Under the pieces are notes generated by a model. It was not told where the DNA came from and did no database searches. It worked only from the letters and a program-made list of their open reading frames with translations. From Malania oleifera (lineage: Eukaryota > Streptophyta > Magnoliopsida > Santalales > Ximeniaceae), in the NCBI RefSeq assembly GCF_029873635.1, contig NC_080421.1, forward strand, positions 3,720,001 through 3,784,000: 64,000 bases of DNA, read 5' to 3'. Shown here piece by piece: positions 11,629 through 23,415 of the stretch; within the stretch, counting starts at the first letter, position 1; every line of letters begins with the position of its first letter. A program made the position numbers and the translations under genes.

Positions 11629-12793
11629 TACAGTTTTATATTCCAACAACAATAGGAGCACGATGAAGTCAAAACATATAGACATCAAGTTCCTAGTTGT
11701 TAAAGAAAGTGTTCAGAGTGGTCAGTTGTCTATAGAGGACATTGGTACAAACTCCATGGTTGCGGATCTGCTTACTAAGGGATTGCCACCCAGATAGTTT
11801 CTTGAGCACACTACTCAGAAGGGTGTCATATTTCTAGATGATGTTCAGTTTTAGTGGGAGTTTGTAATTTATGGATATTTTTTTTCGATATAGACATGTT
11901 TTTTTAGTTATACCCGTTTATGGATTAATTTGAGGTTATTTTCTACAGATATAAAGTTTGGTTTTCACACTCTGATTTATATTATGGTTTGATCTTACTA
12001 AGGTTTAAGGTGGATAGTTTGGAAATAGGCATGCTAAGATCACATTGCATGAAATTTCCATGCTACACATCCACATCATAATCCATGTCATTCAGTTGTA
12101 TTGGCATATGTGACAATTGATGGGTCGAGTTACGAATATTGTAACAAATGCGGCTTTGATCCTATGTTAGTTTAATTGATGGACGAGATTGGTTATAGAT
12201 ACATTTCCGTATGGCAGTAAAGTTGAGCTCATTTGGTTATTTTTTGCAATACATAATTATGAGGTTACACATATAGCCCAAGTGGGAGATTGTTGGATTA
12301 AAATTCAATTATAGGTATTTATGCGAAACAATTATGTGTTGTGGACTGTCTAAGAAGGAAATGCCCTATTTAAACGTGATCGGTTATTTTGGATTATAAT
12401 GGGCTTTAATGTATCTGAAACGATTGTGGTCCTTTAATGTGTAGATACTTTAATGGTTATTTCCGTTTATTATGATGGGTGAAAACGAAAATACACATAT
12501 ATGGTCAACGGTTATATATATATAGTGGTTATAGTTCCCTGATCACATGGACGGTTCCATAATTTTTATTTTGTCATCCCATCGCCAAAAGAGAATACAG
12601 AGAACGGAAAAGGAATTCTTTGGACATTACATGTTGATCTGGAAGACCATTTGCACGACTAGAGACATCTTGGAACGTTATGGATTCAGGTACGTTTCCG
12701 CATTCAATTTAATGTTCTTAATGATTTGACATAACTGATTCTGGCATGATGTTGGTTCTCATCAATTAAAGAAATACGTTTTAAGTTCTTACA
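11629..12793 (+). mobile_element. 3' end of a Copia element: RNase H tail, polypurine tract, LTR (unit 1)
   Basis: 11629-11797 translates as the end of a Copia RNase H, with KHIDIKFLVVKESVQSGQ, EDIGTNSMVAD and LTKGLPPR before a stop. Non-coding sequence leads to the polypurine tract AAGTGGGAGAT (12280-12290), followed by an LTR starting TGTTGGATT at 12291. The LTR end at about 12793 (TTCTTACA) is a guess from the weak terminal match. Solo LTR L1 interrupts it on the left. The same fragment stands at 38955-40112 in unit 2. The copy is old and broken. Confidence 0.75.
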
Positions 12794-12986
12794 TTATATA
12801 CTAATAATTCTTGCTCCTATCAAATAAAAATGTGGGGGAAGCATTCTTTGATCTTGTGTTGAGTTTTCCATGTAAGGTTCTAATTTTTTTTTAAATAATT
12901 ATTTTTAAATAAATTCAATATATAATATCAAAAGGGATTACTAGGTCAATATATCTAATTAAGTATGATTTTAGACAAATAATAAT

Positions 12987-14833
12987 TGATTACGCGCTTA
13001 AATTGCGTAATTAGGTGCTTTAATTCATGCATTGCAAATGATATTTTGTATTTAAATGCCTAATTACTCTCAATATTCTAACATTGTGTTCTATTTATAA
13101 AATTTGGGTTTTATTGAGTAATGTATGAAATTTTGGTGTTTTTTATTGCAGAGCAACTGTTGGAAGCTAAAAAAAACCGACAGTACTTTGCAATCTGTGC
13201 ATAACTCTCTCATCCAACCTTTGATTCAGATGATTCAAGATGCCGTAAAAAGATAAGAAAACAATCTACAATTTTCGTGTTTTGTGTTTTGCAAAATACT
13301 GGCAGCATCAAGGCCGAAATCAGACGTGAAGTTAGCATACGCCGTTTTATGGATTTTTTCGACAATTCTTCGTAATCTTGGCGTAACTTTCTCATAGAAG
13401 CTCCGATTGAGATGATTCAAAATCCTGGAAAAATCTGAAAAAGAACTCTACATCTGTTATGTTTTAAGCTTTGAGAGTTACGAGCTGTAAGAGGGTCAAA
13501 AGTGGGCTTGAAAGAGGAGGGCAGTTCATGTACCTTTGAAAAAAAAAAGAAAATCAAAAAATCAAAAAATGAGATGTGACCCAGCCATGCAGCCAGGTCA
13601 TCTCATAAGGGCAGTGTGCGCTGGGTACATACAAAGGAAAGACAAAAGAATGGAAAGAAAAAAAGAAAGGAAAGAAAAGCAAAGAAAGAAAGGAAAAAAG
13701 GAAAGGATGGAAAAGTCAACAAGGGAGGGTTTCCCTATGGGGGGCCGTGTGCAAGAGGAGATTTGGAGAGAGCAGCGTGCACTGGGGCTGAGGAGAGAGA
13801 GGCCGCACCATAGGAAGAAAAAAAAAAGGATTTTTCTTGGGGAGAAAGAGAAGGGAGGCAAAAAGCACATAGAGTTTCTTGGAAAAATTTTTTTTTGGAG
13901 AGCTTTCTTGTGGTTTTCTTTTGGGGGTGCTGCGAAGATACACACACAGCTAGCAAAGGAGAGTTGGAAGCACCCAAAAATACTATCTTTTCATAATCGG
14001 AAGGTGGCGAACAACGGCGGTGTTCGGGATGTTCGTGACGCGCGACGGCGGTACGGCGAGTGTTGATCTTTCCCGTACGCTCCTAATTGAAGAAAATATG
14101 GTGAAATCTGTTATGTTGGATTTTATTTTTGGAATGAACTAAATTTTTGAATTCTAGGAAAACGATGTAGCCTGTTTCGAACTATGCTTGCTCTTTGATG
14201 CTAATCTAAAATAGTTTTCATTAATGTTTTTTTGAGTTATTCTGTGCCTAATGCTTTTAATTAACTGACCATTAATTAAATGATTTTAGTCTTGTGATTT
14301 ACTACCTAAAGGGGGGATTATAGGATAGATCTTGGATAATTCAGCGTAGGTAAATATAAAGATTGAAAGACTTGTATGAACCTACGTAGCATAAAAAATC
14401 GAGGGTCTTACTGCGTTCTTGCATTATTAATTTGCATACTCTTATGTTAAATAATAAACAAGAATAGGTTCCGATTAACTATCAAAAGAGGCTTTTGGAA
14501 AAATTGGCGATTTGCTAACAAACAGAGAAAACGAAGTTAAATTAGCTAAATGAGTAAAGCATAGTGAGAAACTAAGTGAAATCGGTTTCCTAGAAGTTTT
14601 CACCATCATCAATTTGACACGCGGTATTCAATTTTAAATTCTCCTGAATAGTTTATTTAAAGTAGCTTTGTTTAAATTTTGCAGTCTAAAATTGTTAATT
14701 TTTCTAAATAAAATCAAGGTTAGTAAAATTTCGGTACTTGGTAAAATTAAGACATCAATCCCTGAGGACGATACTCTACACATCATTATATTATAAAACT
14801 ACGATACTGTGCACTTGCAGTTTGCACCGGTCA
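12987..14833 (+). mobile_element. Solo LTR of a Tat/Athila-like Gypsy element (unit 1 only)
   Basis: The 1,847-bp element starts TGATTACGCGC and ends TTTGCACCGGTCA, flanked by perfect ATAAT target duplications (12982-12986 and 14834-14838). The HIPP2 flank keeps the empty site near 40305, so it inserted after the duplication. The 3' phrases CCCTGAGGACGATAC and GTGCACTTGCAGTTTGCACC are typical of Tat/Athila-type LTRs. The purine-rich frame across 13536-14066 is low-complexity and I do not regard it as a gene. Confidence 0.85.
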
Positions 14834-15043
14834 ATAATACAATTTAGGCAATTTTCAAATGATGATTATTCATTTTAATTAAATTATCACATTGACATTC
14901 ATGACTGAAGTATATTTAAATAAATTATAATAAAATTAGATAATTTAACATAAAATTACTCAATACATTGATGGTGAAAGTGACTTCAATCATAGCTATA
15001 CAACATATTATATGAATAGTTTCTCATCAAGTGAGGAGAAGAT

Positions 15044-15211
15044 TATTTAGAATTTCACTGGTGAGTTTGTGCCACATCGGAAAAATATAGTGGATAATGA
15101 GTGCTTGTATACATGATTGGGTCCAATAACTAATAGAATTAAGTTTTTTGGTCATCCTGGTGCTGACCCATGGGTATCAAGCCCACCATAAAGATACTCC
15201 TAGCGCTAACA
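15044..15211 (+). mobile_element. Short (168 bp) TRIM-like LTR, plus orientation, left arm of an inverted pair
   Basis: It runs from TATTTAGAATTTCAC to GCGCTAACA and is followed after two bases by a primer-binding site, TGGTATCGGAG (15214). A purine-rich GAGGAGAAGAT lies just before it. Its sequence matches, in inverse orientation, the LTR at 15281-17507. Length fits TRIM-type LTRs or a short Copia LTR. The same arrangement is seen at 40512-40679 in unit 2. Confidence 0.65.
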
Positions 15212-15280
15212 AGTGGTATCGGAGTTGACTTTTGCAATGTCACTCGCCTGGAGTTACAAACCGTTGGCTTTGATGCCACT

Positions 15281-17507
15281 TGTTAGTATCAAGGGAATCC
15301 TCTTGGTAGGCAGACTTGATACACTAAATGAGCACCAACTTGACCCAAAAGCTTAAGTCAATTGGGTATTGAGCCTAATTATGTATATAAGCACTCATCA
15401 TGTAATGACCTGAAGAATAATGGTATTTAAATATTAAAGAGAGAGGAAAATTGAAATATAAAAGAGGGCGACGAGGGTGCATTTCGTCGACGAGAAGATA
15501 TGAAGAGGCTATTTTTACCAACTCTGAATTTCGTTGACGAGTAATAGTATTCATCAACGAATTGACTACTTGACCTCATCGACAAAGTGACGTGACTCGT
15601 CGACGAAGGCCAGTGTATAAATCGACCTAATCTTCATTTTATAACTGAAAATCCTGCGAGCATTTCTCTCTCTCTCTCTCTCTCCTCACTTTGTCCCTTC
15701 TGCCTTCTCTCTAATATTTCAGGCTGGATTCTCGCCGATTCGACGATCTGAAGCCATCACGACGCTCTTGGGAAAGTTTTCTACAAATCTACCGGAGTGG
15801 ACTTTCGGTAGAGCTACTTTGGAAGTCATCCCTAGTTTAAGGTAAGACTTTTTATTCAAATCTTGGTCTTTCCATAGTTATGAGAAATATTGTACACGAA
15901 AAAATACTGAAATTTAGTTCTAAAAGATATTGATTTCAGGGTGTTGAACGGGAAACCCTGCGGGTGCCGGACGAGTGTATTTTAGGGGAGGTTTCTTTTC
16001 AGAAATCAGGTAAGGGAATAAACTAAAGCAGTCATTTTTTCATGAAAGTACTATTCAATTACTAGTAAATTTATGTTCGGAAAACATGTATATTATATTT
16101 GAATATCATTAAGAAAATGTTTATTTGGGAAAAATACTACTATTATATTGAAATGTATGTATTAATATAAAATGCAAGAAAATATGACTTTAGTGTAGAA
16201 TATATGGTCTCATTCAGCATTTTGTGGCATGAATATTATTTTATATGAAAAGTATTATGTTAAGGCACTTTTACAGATAAAGTTTGTTTTCAGAAATTAC
16301 GAAATAATGCAGTACATTACGATTTTACAATACATGATAAATAACATGTTTACTCAGATTATCATTTATGAAATATTCGTTGCAAGGCCGTGATTGATGG
16401 CCGGCGCAAGGTCGTCTATTATGTATGATTTCAGCGTAAGGCTATATTCATGAAATGTTCGGCACAAGGCCGCAAATATGAAAGTAATTGGCGCAAGGTC
16501 GTATGTATTTATGTTATTTCAGAAAATGTTATCAATCTTTTTACGTTAAACTGTATATTATCACGTATTATATATTATCAGAACCCGGAGGATAGTTCAG
16601 TTTAGTTACAGGAGCACGGTACCATAGTTATACAAATCAGATTATTATGTTTCAGACTTGTGCTAACCGTCCCTGGTAGTAGAGGGGGTGGGAGATGGAT
16701 AGTCGATGTGACTTTCAGTGTAGAGTTGTAGACGTCCACCTAGCAGTCTGGACCAAGGTGTGGCGGGGCCCATCGTATTTACAAACATTTTTGAATCGAC
16801 AATAGTCGGCTAGCCATTGCCGAGTTCCGGCTTCGAGCTACACAACCCGTCATGGGGGGTAATACATGACATCAGCTAACTATTCATCCTGGATAAATTT
16901 TCAGTATTATTAGCTATTACATACAATTCATGAACAGTACGATTTATTAGAAATATGAAAGTATATGTTTATACAGTTATTAAATGATTAATGTTTTTTA
17001 TAGTATGCAAAATGTACTGTATAACTATATTAGCATTAAATATTCATGTTGCCACACAGTTGTATTTAGTTTATTTTTCCTTATTGAGAGGTGTCTCACT
17101 CCATCTTAAATAATTTTCAGGAAAACGAGAAAGATCAGTGGAGCGAGGCCGTTGTTGAGTTAGTTGTGCTACCCAGCTAGGAGGGTAAATTTTGAACTAA
17201 GATCTGGAGATTTAGATGTGAGAGCCTAGAAATATTTTTAGATATTTTTAGGGATTATATATGAATACAGTACTACTATGGATTGTAGTTGACTCTGGTA
17301 TTATGTATTTTATGATTTGATGGATGTAATTTATATTTACTGCTGCTTGGGTTTCTACTGTGTATGATAGGTGTGTGTCCCCGTTACCTACGGGTTCAGG
17401 TTGACTTTGTGATATGCGTTTAATTATATGATAAGTAAGTAGGTCATTATTCATCATTCACTATATTTTTTCAATGTAGGACAAACACGCAAGTGAAATT
17501 CTCAATA
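15281..17507 (-). mobile_element. Short TRIM-like LTR, minus orientation, right arm of the inverted pair; interrupted by L2
   Basis: Without the nested solo LTR L2 (15401-17451) and one copy of its target duplication it is about 171 bp. On the minus strand it starts TATTGAGAATTTCAC (17507) after a GGGAGAT purine tract and ends TACTAACA (15281), followed by TGGCATCAAAGCC, a primer-binding-site-like sequence. It faces the plus-orientation copy with only 69 bp between them. Confidence 0.65.
15401..17451 (+). mobile_element. Solo LTR L2 of a long-LTR Gypsy family (unit 1)
   Basis: The 2,051-bp LTR starts TGTAATGACCTG and is flanked by CATCA on both sides (15396-15400 and 17452-17456). Its modules appear in the usual order: CGTCGACG palindromes (15485-15605), TATA (TATAAAT, 15615), (CT)n (15664), CAGGGTGTTGAACGGG (15938), GGAACCCTGCGGGTG-like sequence, a GGCGCAAGGCCG minisatellite (16375-16510), GAGCACGGTACC (16612) and TATTGAGAGGTGTCTCAC. 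It sits inside the TRIM-like LTR and is shared with unit 2. Confidence 0.9.
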
Positions 17508-17620
17508 ATCTCCCTATCACTTATGAGTTCCAATTGCTCTCCCTTGAATGGAAACCATCTCCTACATGGAAGCAAACTTAATTTTCCAACAGTTGCTCAA
17601 GTGGGTTTTATCCTTATAAC

Positions 17621-17890
17621 CAAGGCTGGCTCTTCACAATATGGGGCCCTAGGCGAATGATTTAATCAAGGATCTTCAATATTTTGTTTAATTTTATTTT
17701 TATTTAAAATTAATTTTTCTAACTTTTTGAGATGCAAAATTACTAATTATGGGAATAGAGCATAATAAATAATGTTAATATTATTTAATTAAAAAAAAAT
17801 TTGGGACCCAAAAATTATATTATTATATTAAGAAAAAATTTGGAAGCCCTAGGCGGGCGCCTCAACTGCCTAAAGGCTGAGCAGGCCCTG
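17621..17890 (-). mobile_element. hAT deletion derivative (hAT2), 270 bp
   Basis: Ends are CAAGGCTGGCTCTTCAC and GAGCAGGCCCTG, flanked by perfect 8-bp CTTATAAC duplications (17613-17620 and 17891-17898). Unit 2 has the empty site CTTATTAC near 42959. Both subterminal regions match hAT1 in inverse orientation (GGGGCCCTAGGCGAATGATT; GCCTTTAGGC). The interior is AT-rich and non-coding, so this is a MITE-like relative of hAT1. Confidence 0.9.
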
Positions 17891-17898
17891 CTTATAAC

Positions 17899-18375
17899 AT
17901 GAATTTTGACTTCCCTGATTTGATTCGGCTTGCTTCCGATGTTCATCCCTTTTATTGTAAATTTTCAATTGATTATCTAGGGTTTTTTCAACACCAATTG
18001 TCAATTCCTCTTTTACTCGCTATTGATGTGCTTGTAAGGACATCAACAATTATTCTAGCATTATCATAGTCAAATCTTTAGACTCTTCAATTGAGGTAAC
18101 TATGTTCTCGTACCTAACCGTGAGGTTTGAAGAATTTTGTCCATAATGTATAAGACACGACCTAGAAATTTTTTTTAGTACGGACTTAGAAATTTTAATG
18201 AAAAAAAATATCCTTAATTTATCTAAAATTTTTCTTTATTTTAAAAAATTTTAGTAGAGCATATATGTAGATCCATTCACTTATGTATACTAATTTGTTA
18301 AGACTATTTTCAAAATTTTAATTTAAAAGATAGAAAAATTGACATTTGAAAGATTCACTCCTAACTATTTGTAGA
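17899..18375. other. Unclassified flank, end of unit 1
   Basis: Collinear with 42966-43555 in unit 2, apart from a roughly 110-bp stretch present only in unit 2 (about 43262-43380). A short open frame in unit 2 (42967-43167, 66 residues, starting MNFDFPDLIRL) is not preserved in unit 1 and resembles nothing I know. Confidence 0.5.
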
Positions 18376-18658
18376 TGTAAGAACCCGGAAAATATAAAAT
18401 GGATTTCTGCAGATTTCGTCAACGAAGCCAGATTTCGTCGACAAAGGCAATAGACTTTTCGTCGACGAAATTCAGAGGTTTTTCGACGAAGAGAAGCTGA
18501 GAGGTCTGGAAAATTTTAAATATCAGACTTCGTCGACGAGGCTGCCGACATCCGCAACGAAATCCTTGATTTTTCGTCGACGAAGGTGCTTTTGGTCGAC
18601 GAAAACCGGGTGGGTAAAAGGGGGTATAAAAGGAATTTAACCTTTTCTTCTTCACTAA

Positions 18659-18701
<43 letters not shown>

Positions 18702-19444
18702 AGCTTTCTCTACTCTCTCTCTTTAGATTTCCTCGCTGGTCATTAATAGAATCGAAAATCTGAGGTTACCATAAGGATCGTGGACGGATTCTCTACAACT
18801 TTTGTGGATCGGATTCTCAGTTCGAGCATTTTCGGGTTTCGGGCCAAAATCGAGGTGAGGCTCAGTTTTCATTTCTGATTCGGTATATGTATAGTAGTAT
18901 GGATCGTAAGCATGTTTAGTACTGTGGTTTGTAGATTTCGGAGTCTCGGTTCGTAGTTTTGAGGGCCGTAGAGTTTGTGGTTTGGTTTCGAGTTGAGGTA
19001 AGGGGATTCTATTTATATCAGTTCATTTTTGAAATCAAGATCGGTAAGCCTGTAGGCTACGTTCGTATGTATGTTTTGACTACTTATTTGGAAAAATCTG
19101 TCAGGTAAAAACACGGGATTTTTGGGTTACAATTTTTGAGAAAATTGGGGATTTTGGGTATCATCTCTTATTTGATTGGAAAATCGTTTATGTTGTTTAA
19201 ACTGTATTATTGAGGTGATCGTAATCCATATTTGCATAAATTGTATACTTGAAATTGTAAACGATATGATTTGTCGTAAACCAAATAAGTGTGGTACGTG
19301 TGTATGTATGTATGTTGTTCCAGATATTTGTGAAAAATAGTTATGTGGCGGCTTATTACCATACACTGAAATGTATAGGGACGTGAGTTCAAAAGTGATT
19401 CCAGATTTTGTGAAATCGGTTAGGGGCGACTAATTACTGTACGC

Positions 19445-19564
19445 CGAGAGTGGTTGGCTCTATATCCAGGGTGCAAAATATCACCGAGAGTGGCTGGCTC
19501 TATATCCAGGGTGCGAAATATCACCAAGGGTGGCCAACTTTATATCCGGAGTGCGAAATATTAC
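19445..19564. repeat. Three 40-bp tandem repeats in solo LTR S3
   Basis: Three imperfect units begin CGAGAGTGG and end AATATCAC. The sister solo LTR at 35852-37994 carries a single unit at the same place (about 36835-36885). Confidence 0.9.
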
Positions 19565-19682
19565 CAGTATGATTCGGCTGGTCACCAAATGTAGCAACGG
19601 ACCATAGTGGGCGTGGGTTGACGCAGCGTAGTTTGCACATGGTAATGTAATCGGGGTTAGACCAGGTGACCTTGTGTAGTTG

Positions 19683-20190
19683 TGTCACGACCTGCTCATT
19701 TTTCAAATTTTTATTTTATTTTATCAACATCATAAGATTAATACTACATATCCCACAATCCAGCTTAGTAGGTCACCATCCACCTGAACCCGTGGGTACC
19801 AGGGATATAACAAAACATACAGTAGAAGCCTATGCAGCAGAAAGTATAAAATCATATACAGCTCATCATAATGTGCATAACATATACAAGAGTACTACAA
19901 CCACTAACTCTCAGTATATACAACCCAAAAATAAATTTAGGGGCAATTCCCTCAAAATCTAACTATCCCTACCAAAACTTACCCTTCGCAGAGGGCAGAT
20001 AAACAACACTAATTCTGCGGGGCTTTTCCCGCTCTCCTATCTGGGGCTCCTGAGATGTTAATGAAATTTAGGGGTGAGACACCTCTCAGTAAAGGAAATA
20101 AACTAATACTAGTGTGTGGCAACATGAGTAATTCGTGTTCAACATATATCATATATAACACATTTAGTACTGTTTCATCAAATCTGGGAA

Positions 20191-20225
<35 letters not shown>

Positions 20226-21081
20226 CAACATGGCAGAACATACTGCATTTTCATAACATATCTCAACTCATGTCATAATAATAATAACATAAAAACCATT
20301 CTGGTGGGTTAGCTGGCAGTTATCATGTATTACCTCCACATGACTGGGTTGTGTGGCCCGAAGGCGGGAGCTGACAATGGTTGGCCGACCACTGCCAAGT
20401 CGATAGTCTAGTCTGTAGGTCCGATGGGTATACCCAGACTGATCCGTCCACCAGGGGCGATAACAGCACACTTCTTGAAAATAACCACATCGACTATCCA
20501 ATCTCACACCACTCCATATAGTGGCATTAACACGGATATCATGATCACGCGGATCATAGACACATAGCAACGGTACCGTGCAAGTGCTAGCCTAAACCAA
20601 GCCAACCAGGTTCTGTTATCATATACATATACTGAAACCATGATACATAAATATCTCATTTCATTTATTTTCACATCAATCATATCATTCCACATATATA
20701 CATGTATCATAAAAATCATCGGCCCGTACGCCGGTATTTCACATTTTATCATAGCTCGGCCCGTACGCCAGCTACACATAGGACAGCCCGTACGCTGGAA
20801 AACAGTAATCACATAGCATAGCTCGTACGCTGGCAAATCACATAACACGGCCAGTACGCCGGCAAAACACATAGCACGACCTGTACGCTAGCAAATCACA
20901 TAGCACGGCCTGTATGCCGGCAAATCACATAGCATGGCCCGTACACCGGTTTTCCATCATAAAAATCCACATCATCCACATTCCCAGAAAATAGAATTAC
21001 ACAACATTTTTACTCATGCCACACAGTAGATTTTCAACATACTCAACATACGATCATTTTCACAGTATTTTGCAAATATAA

Positions 21082-21119
<38 letters not shown>

Positions 21120-21957
21120 CATATACATTTTCCATAAATCAAATGATAACTATATATATATATATATGTATATATATATCAGCATTTTCCAAACAGTACT
21201 AGCTTAGTTTAATTCCTTACCTGATTCCTAGAAAGCCCCTAATAAAACTTCCCTCGCACCCGCAGGGTTCCTAACTCAACACCCTGAAAATAAAAAATCC
21301 CAAAATTAAAGTTTAGTATTTCTAAGCATACAATATTTTCCTCAACTGTCAAAAACCCACAAATTGAGTAGAAAGTTTTTTCCCAAAAACATTCAAGTTT
21401 AACACCTGAGGGGTTCCGTGACCAATACTCCGAAATTGAAAACCCCCAGTATTAAACTTGAGTATTTTCATGTGTAGAATACATTTCAGGGTGTTGAGTA
21501 TTTTCATGTGTAGAATACTTTTCATGTGTAGTATTTTCAAAAATTGAGTAAAAAGGTTTACCCTGGATTTGAGATGGAATCCAACTTCGTTTCCCTGACG
21601 ATCCGCCCCGGCAAACTTATAGAGAACTCTGCCATGATCGTCGTGGTGGCTTCGGATCGTCGATCTGACGACTGGTGGGGCCAGAAACGTAGAGAGAAGG
21701 GAGAGAGAACCGTAGAGAGAGAGGCTTCGTTCGAAATGATATTTCTCTTGGATTTTTCATTCTTATAAAACAGGATTTCGTCGACGAGCCCGACCTTCGT
21801 CGATGAGACCTTGTATTCGTTGACGAAATTTAGGTTGCCTCAGAACCTCTCTCGGTATTTTCTCATCGACGAAGCCCTGTGTTTGTCGACAAATTCTCTT
21901 AAGCCTTCGTCGACGAAGCCCTGAAACTCCCCTTTTTTGTTTTTCCCTTCCGAAATG
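19683..21957 (-). repeat. 3' LTR of G1
   Basis: Starts TGTCACGACCTGC in plus-strand terms. Contains AT microsatellites (20190-20221, 21087-21117), the GGCCCGTACGCCGG minisatellite (20720-20950), the rc of CAGGGTGTTGAG (21277) and a CGTCGACG palindrome cluster (21775-21920). Confidence 0.85.
20720..20950. repeat. GGCCCGTACGCCGG minisatellite in the G1 3' LTR
   Basis: Seven to eight imperfect units of about 28-32 bp around GCCCGTACGC(C/T)GG, separated by CAAATCACATAGCA-like spacers. A matching array lies at 27640-27870 in the other LTR. Confidence 0.88.
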
Positions 21958-21959
21958 CT

Positions 21960-23172
21960 AGACTGGTACGTATTTCCTCAACATAACTGATGACATGAGA
22001 AGGGTCTAGGACATATTTCCTCAATACAGCAACGTGAAATACGTCATGGATCCTGGACAATACAGGTGACAAAGCTAGCTTGTAGGCTACTGGTCCCACT
22101 TTATCTAGAATCTCAAATGGACCGATAAACCTAGGACTAAGTTTACCCTTCTTCCCAAATCGCATAACCCCTTTCATCGGAACTATCTTTAAAAACAAGT
22201 GATCACCCACGTCAAACTCTAAATTCCTGCGGCGATGGTCGGCATAACTCTTCTGTCGGCTCTGAGCTGTACTGATCATGTCCTTGATAAGCTAAACTTT
22301 ATCACGCGCTTGCTGCACAAGCTCTAGCCCCACTACTCGCCGCTCACCCACTTCCTCCCAAAACAAAGGAGAACGACATCTCCTACCATATAAAGCCTCT
22401 AATGGTGCCATGCCAATGCTAGACTGGTAACTATTATATACGTGAACTCTACCAATGGCATGAACTGAGTCCAACTACCCCCAAAGTTAAGTACGCACGA
22501 GCGGAGCATGTCCTCAAGTATCTGTATCGTCCTCTCAGTCTTTCCATCTGACTACGGATGGAATGCTGTGCTAAACGATAACTGAGACCCGATAGCTTCC
22601 TGCAAACTCCTCCAAAATCGTGATGTAAATCGCGGGTCTCAATCTGACACAATCGATACTGGCACTCCATGAGAACGAACTATCTCCTGAATGTAAATCT
22701 CTGCTAAACGGCTGAGAGAGTAGCGGATCTTGATAGGTATAAAGTGAGCGGTCTTTGTCAACCGATCAACAATCACCCAGATGGCATTCTTGCCATGTAA
22801 TGCAGTCGGCAGTCCTGACATGAAGTCCATCGATATGTGATCCCGCTTCCATTCTGGGATAAATAACGGCTGCAACTGCCCTGCTGGCTTTTAGTGCCCA
22901 ACCTTCACCTGCTGGCACGTCAAACACTGGGCTACATACTCGGCAATCTCTGTCTTCATACCACTCCACCTGTACGACTCCCGCAAATCTCTGTACATCT
23001 TCGTACTGCCAGGATGAACTATATACAAAGATCTGTGAGCCTCCTCTAGAATGGTTTTCCTAATCTCAGTATCGGCAAGAACGCATAACCTGGATTGGAA
23101 CCGCAAAGCTCCATCATCTACCATACTGAAATCCTCCTCCTGCCCACTCTGTACTCTGTCTATCACCTCCAC
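21960..23172 (-). mobile_element. G1 integrase region
   Basis: Recognisable in order on the minus strand: the HHCC zinc-binding domain (AHRSLYIVHPGSTKMYRDL, then CLTCQQVK), the catalytic core (ISMDFMSGLPTALHGKNAIW, RLTKTAHFIPI) and the C-terminal domain (GKLSPRFIGPFEILDKVGP, SRIHDVFHV). It would join G1 cDNA to the target. The region is broken. Confidence 0.85.
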
Positions 23173-23415
23173 TAACTCTGGATCTTCCTTCTGAGCAGCT
23201 TTAATTCTTTCCTGAAGAGTAGGCTATACCACTAAGCTGGCAATATACACTGGAAGATCACTCTCTACCAACTCTATGCCGAGCCTCTCCAGATCCGTCA
23301 TGATCGGATGCTGGATCCCCATAACCGCCAACACTGGCTCCCTGGATTTCCCGCTCAACGCATCAGCTACCACGTTTGCTTTCCCTAGGTGATAACTGAT
23401 GGTACAATCAAAATC

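Noticed and set aside
13536-14066. Lysine/arginine-rich open frame of 176 codons
   Set aside because: It lies in the purine-rich part of a solo LTR with flanking target duplications and is low-complexity. There is no homology I recognise.
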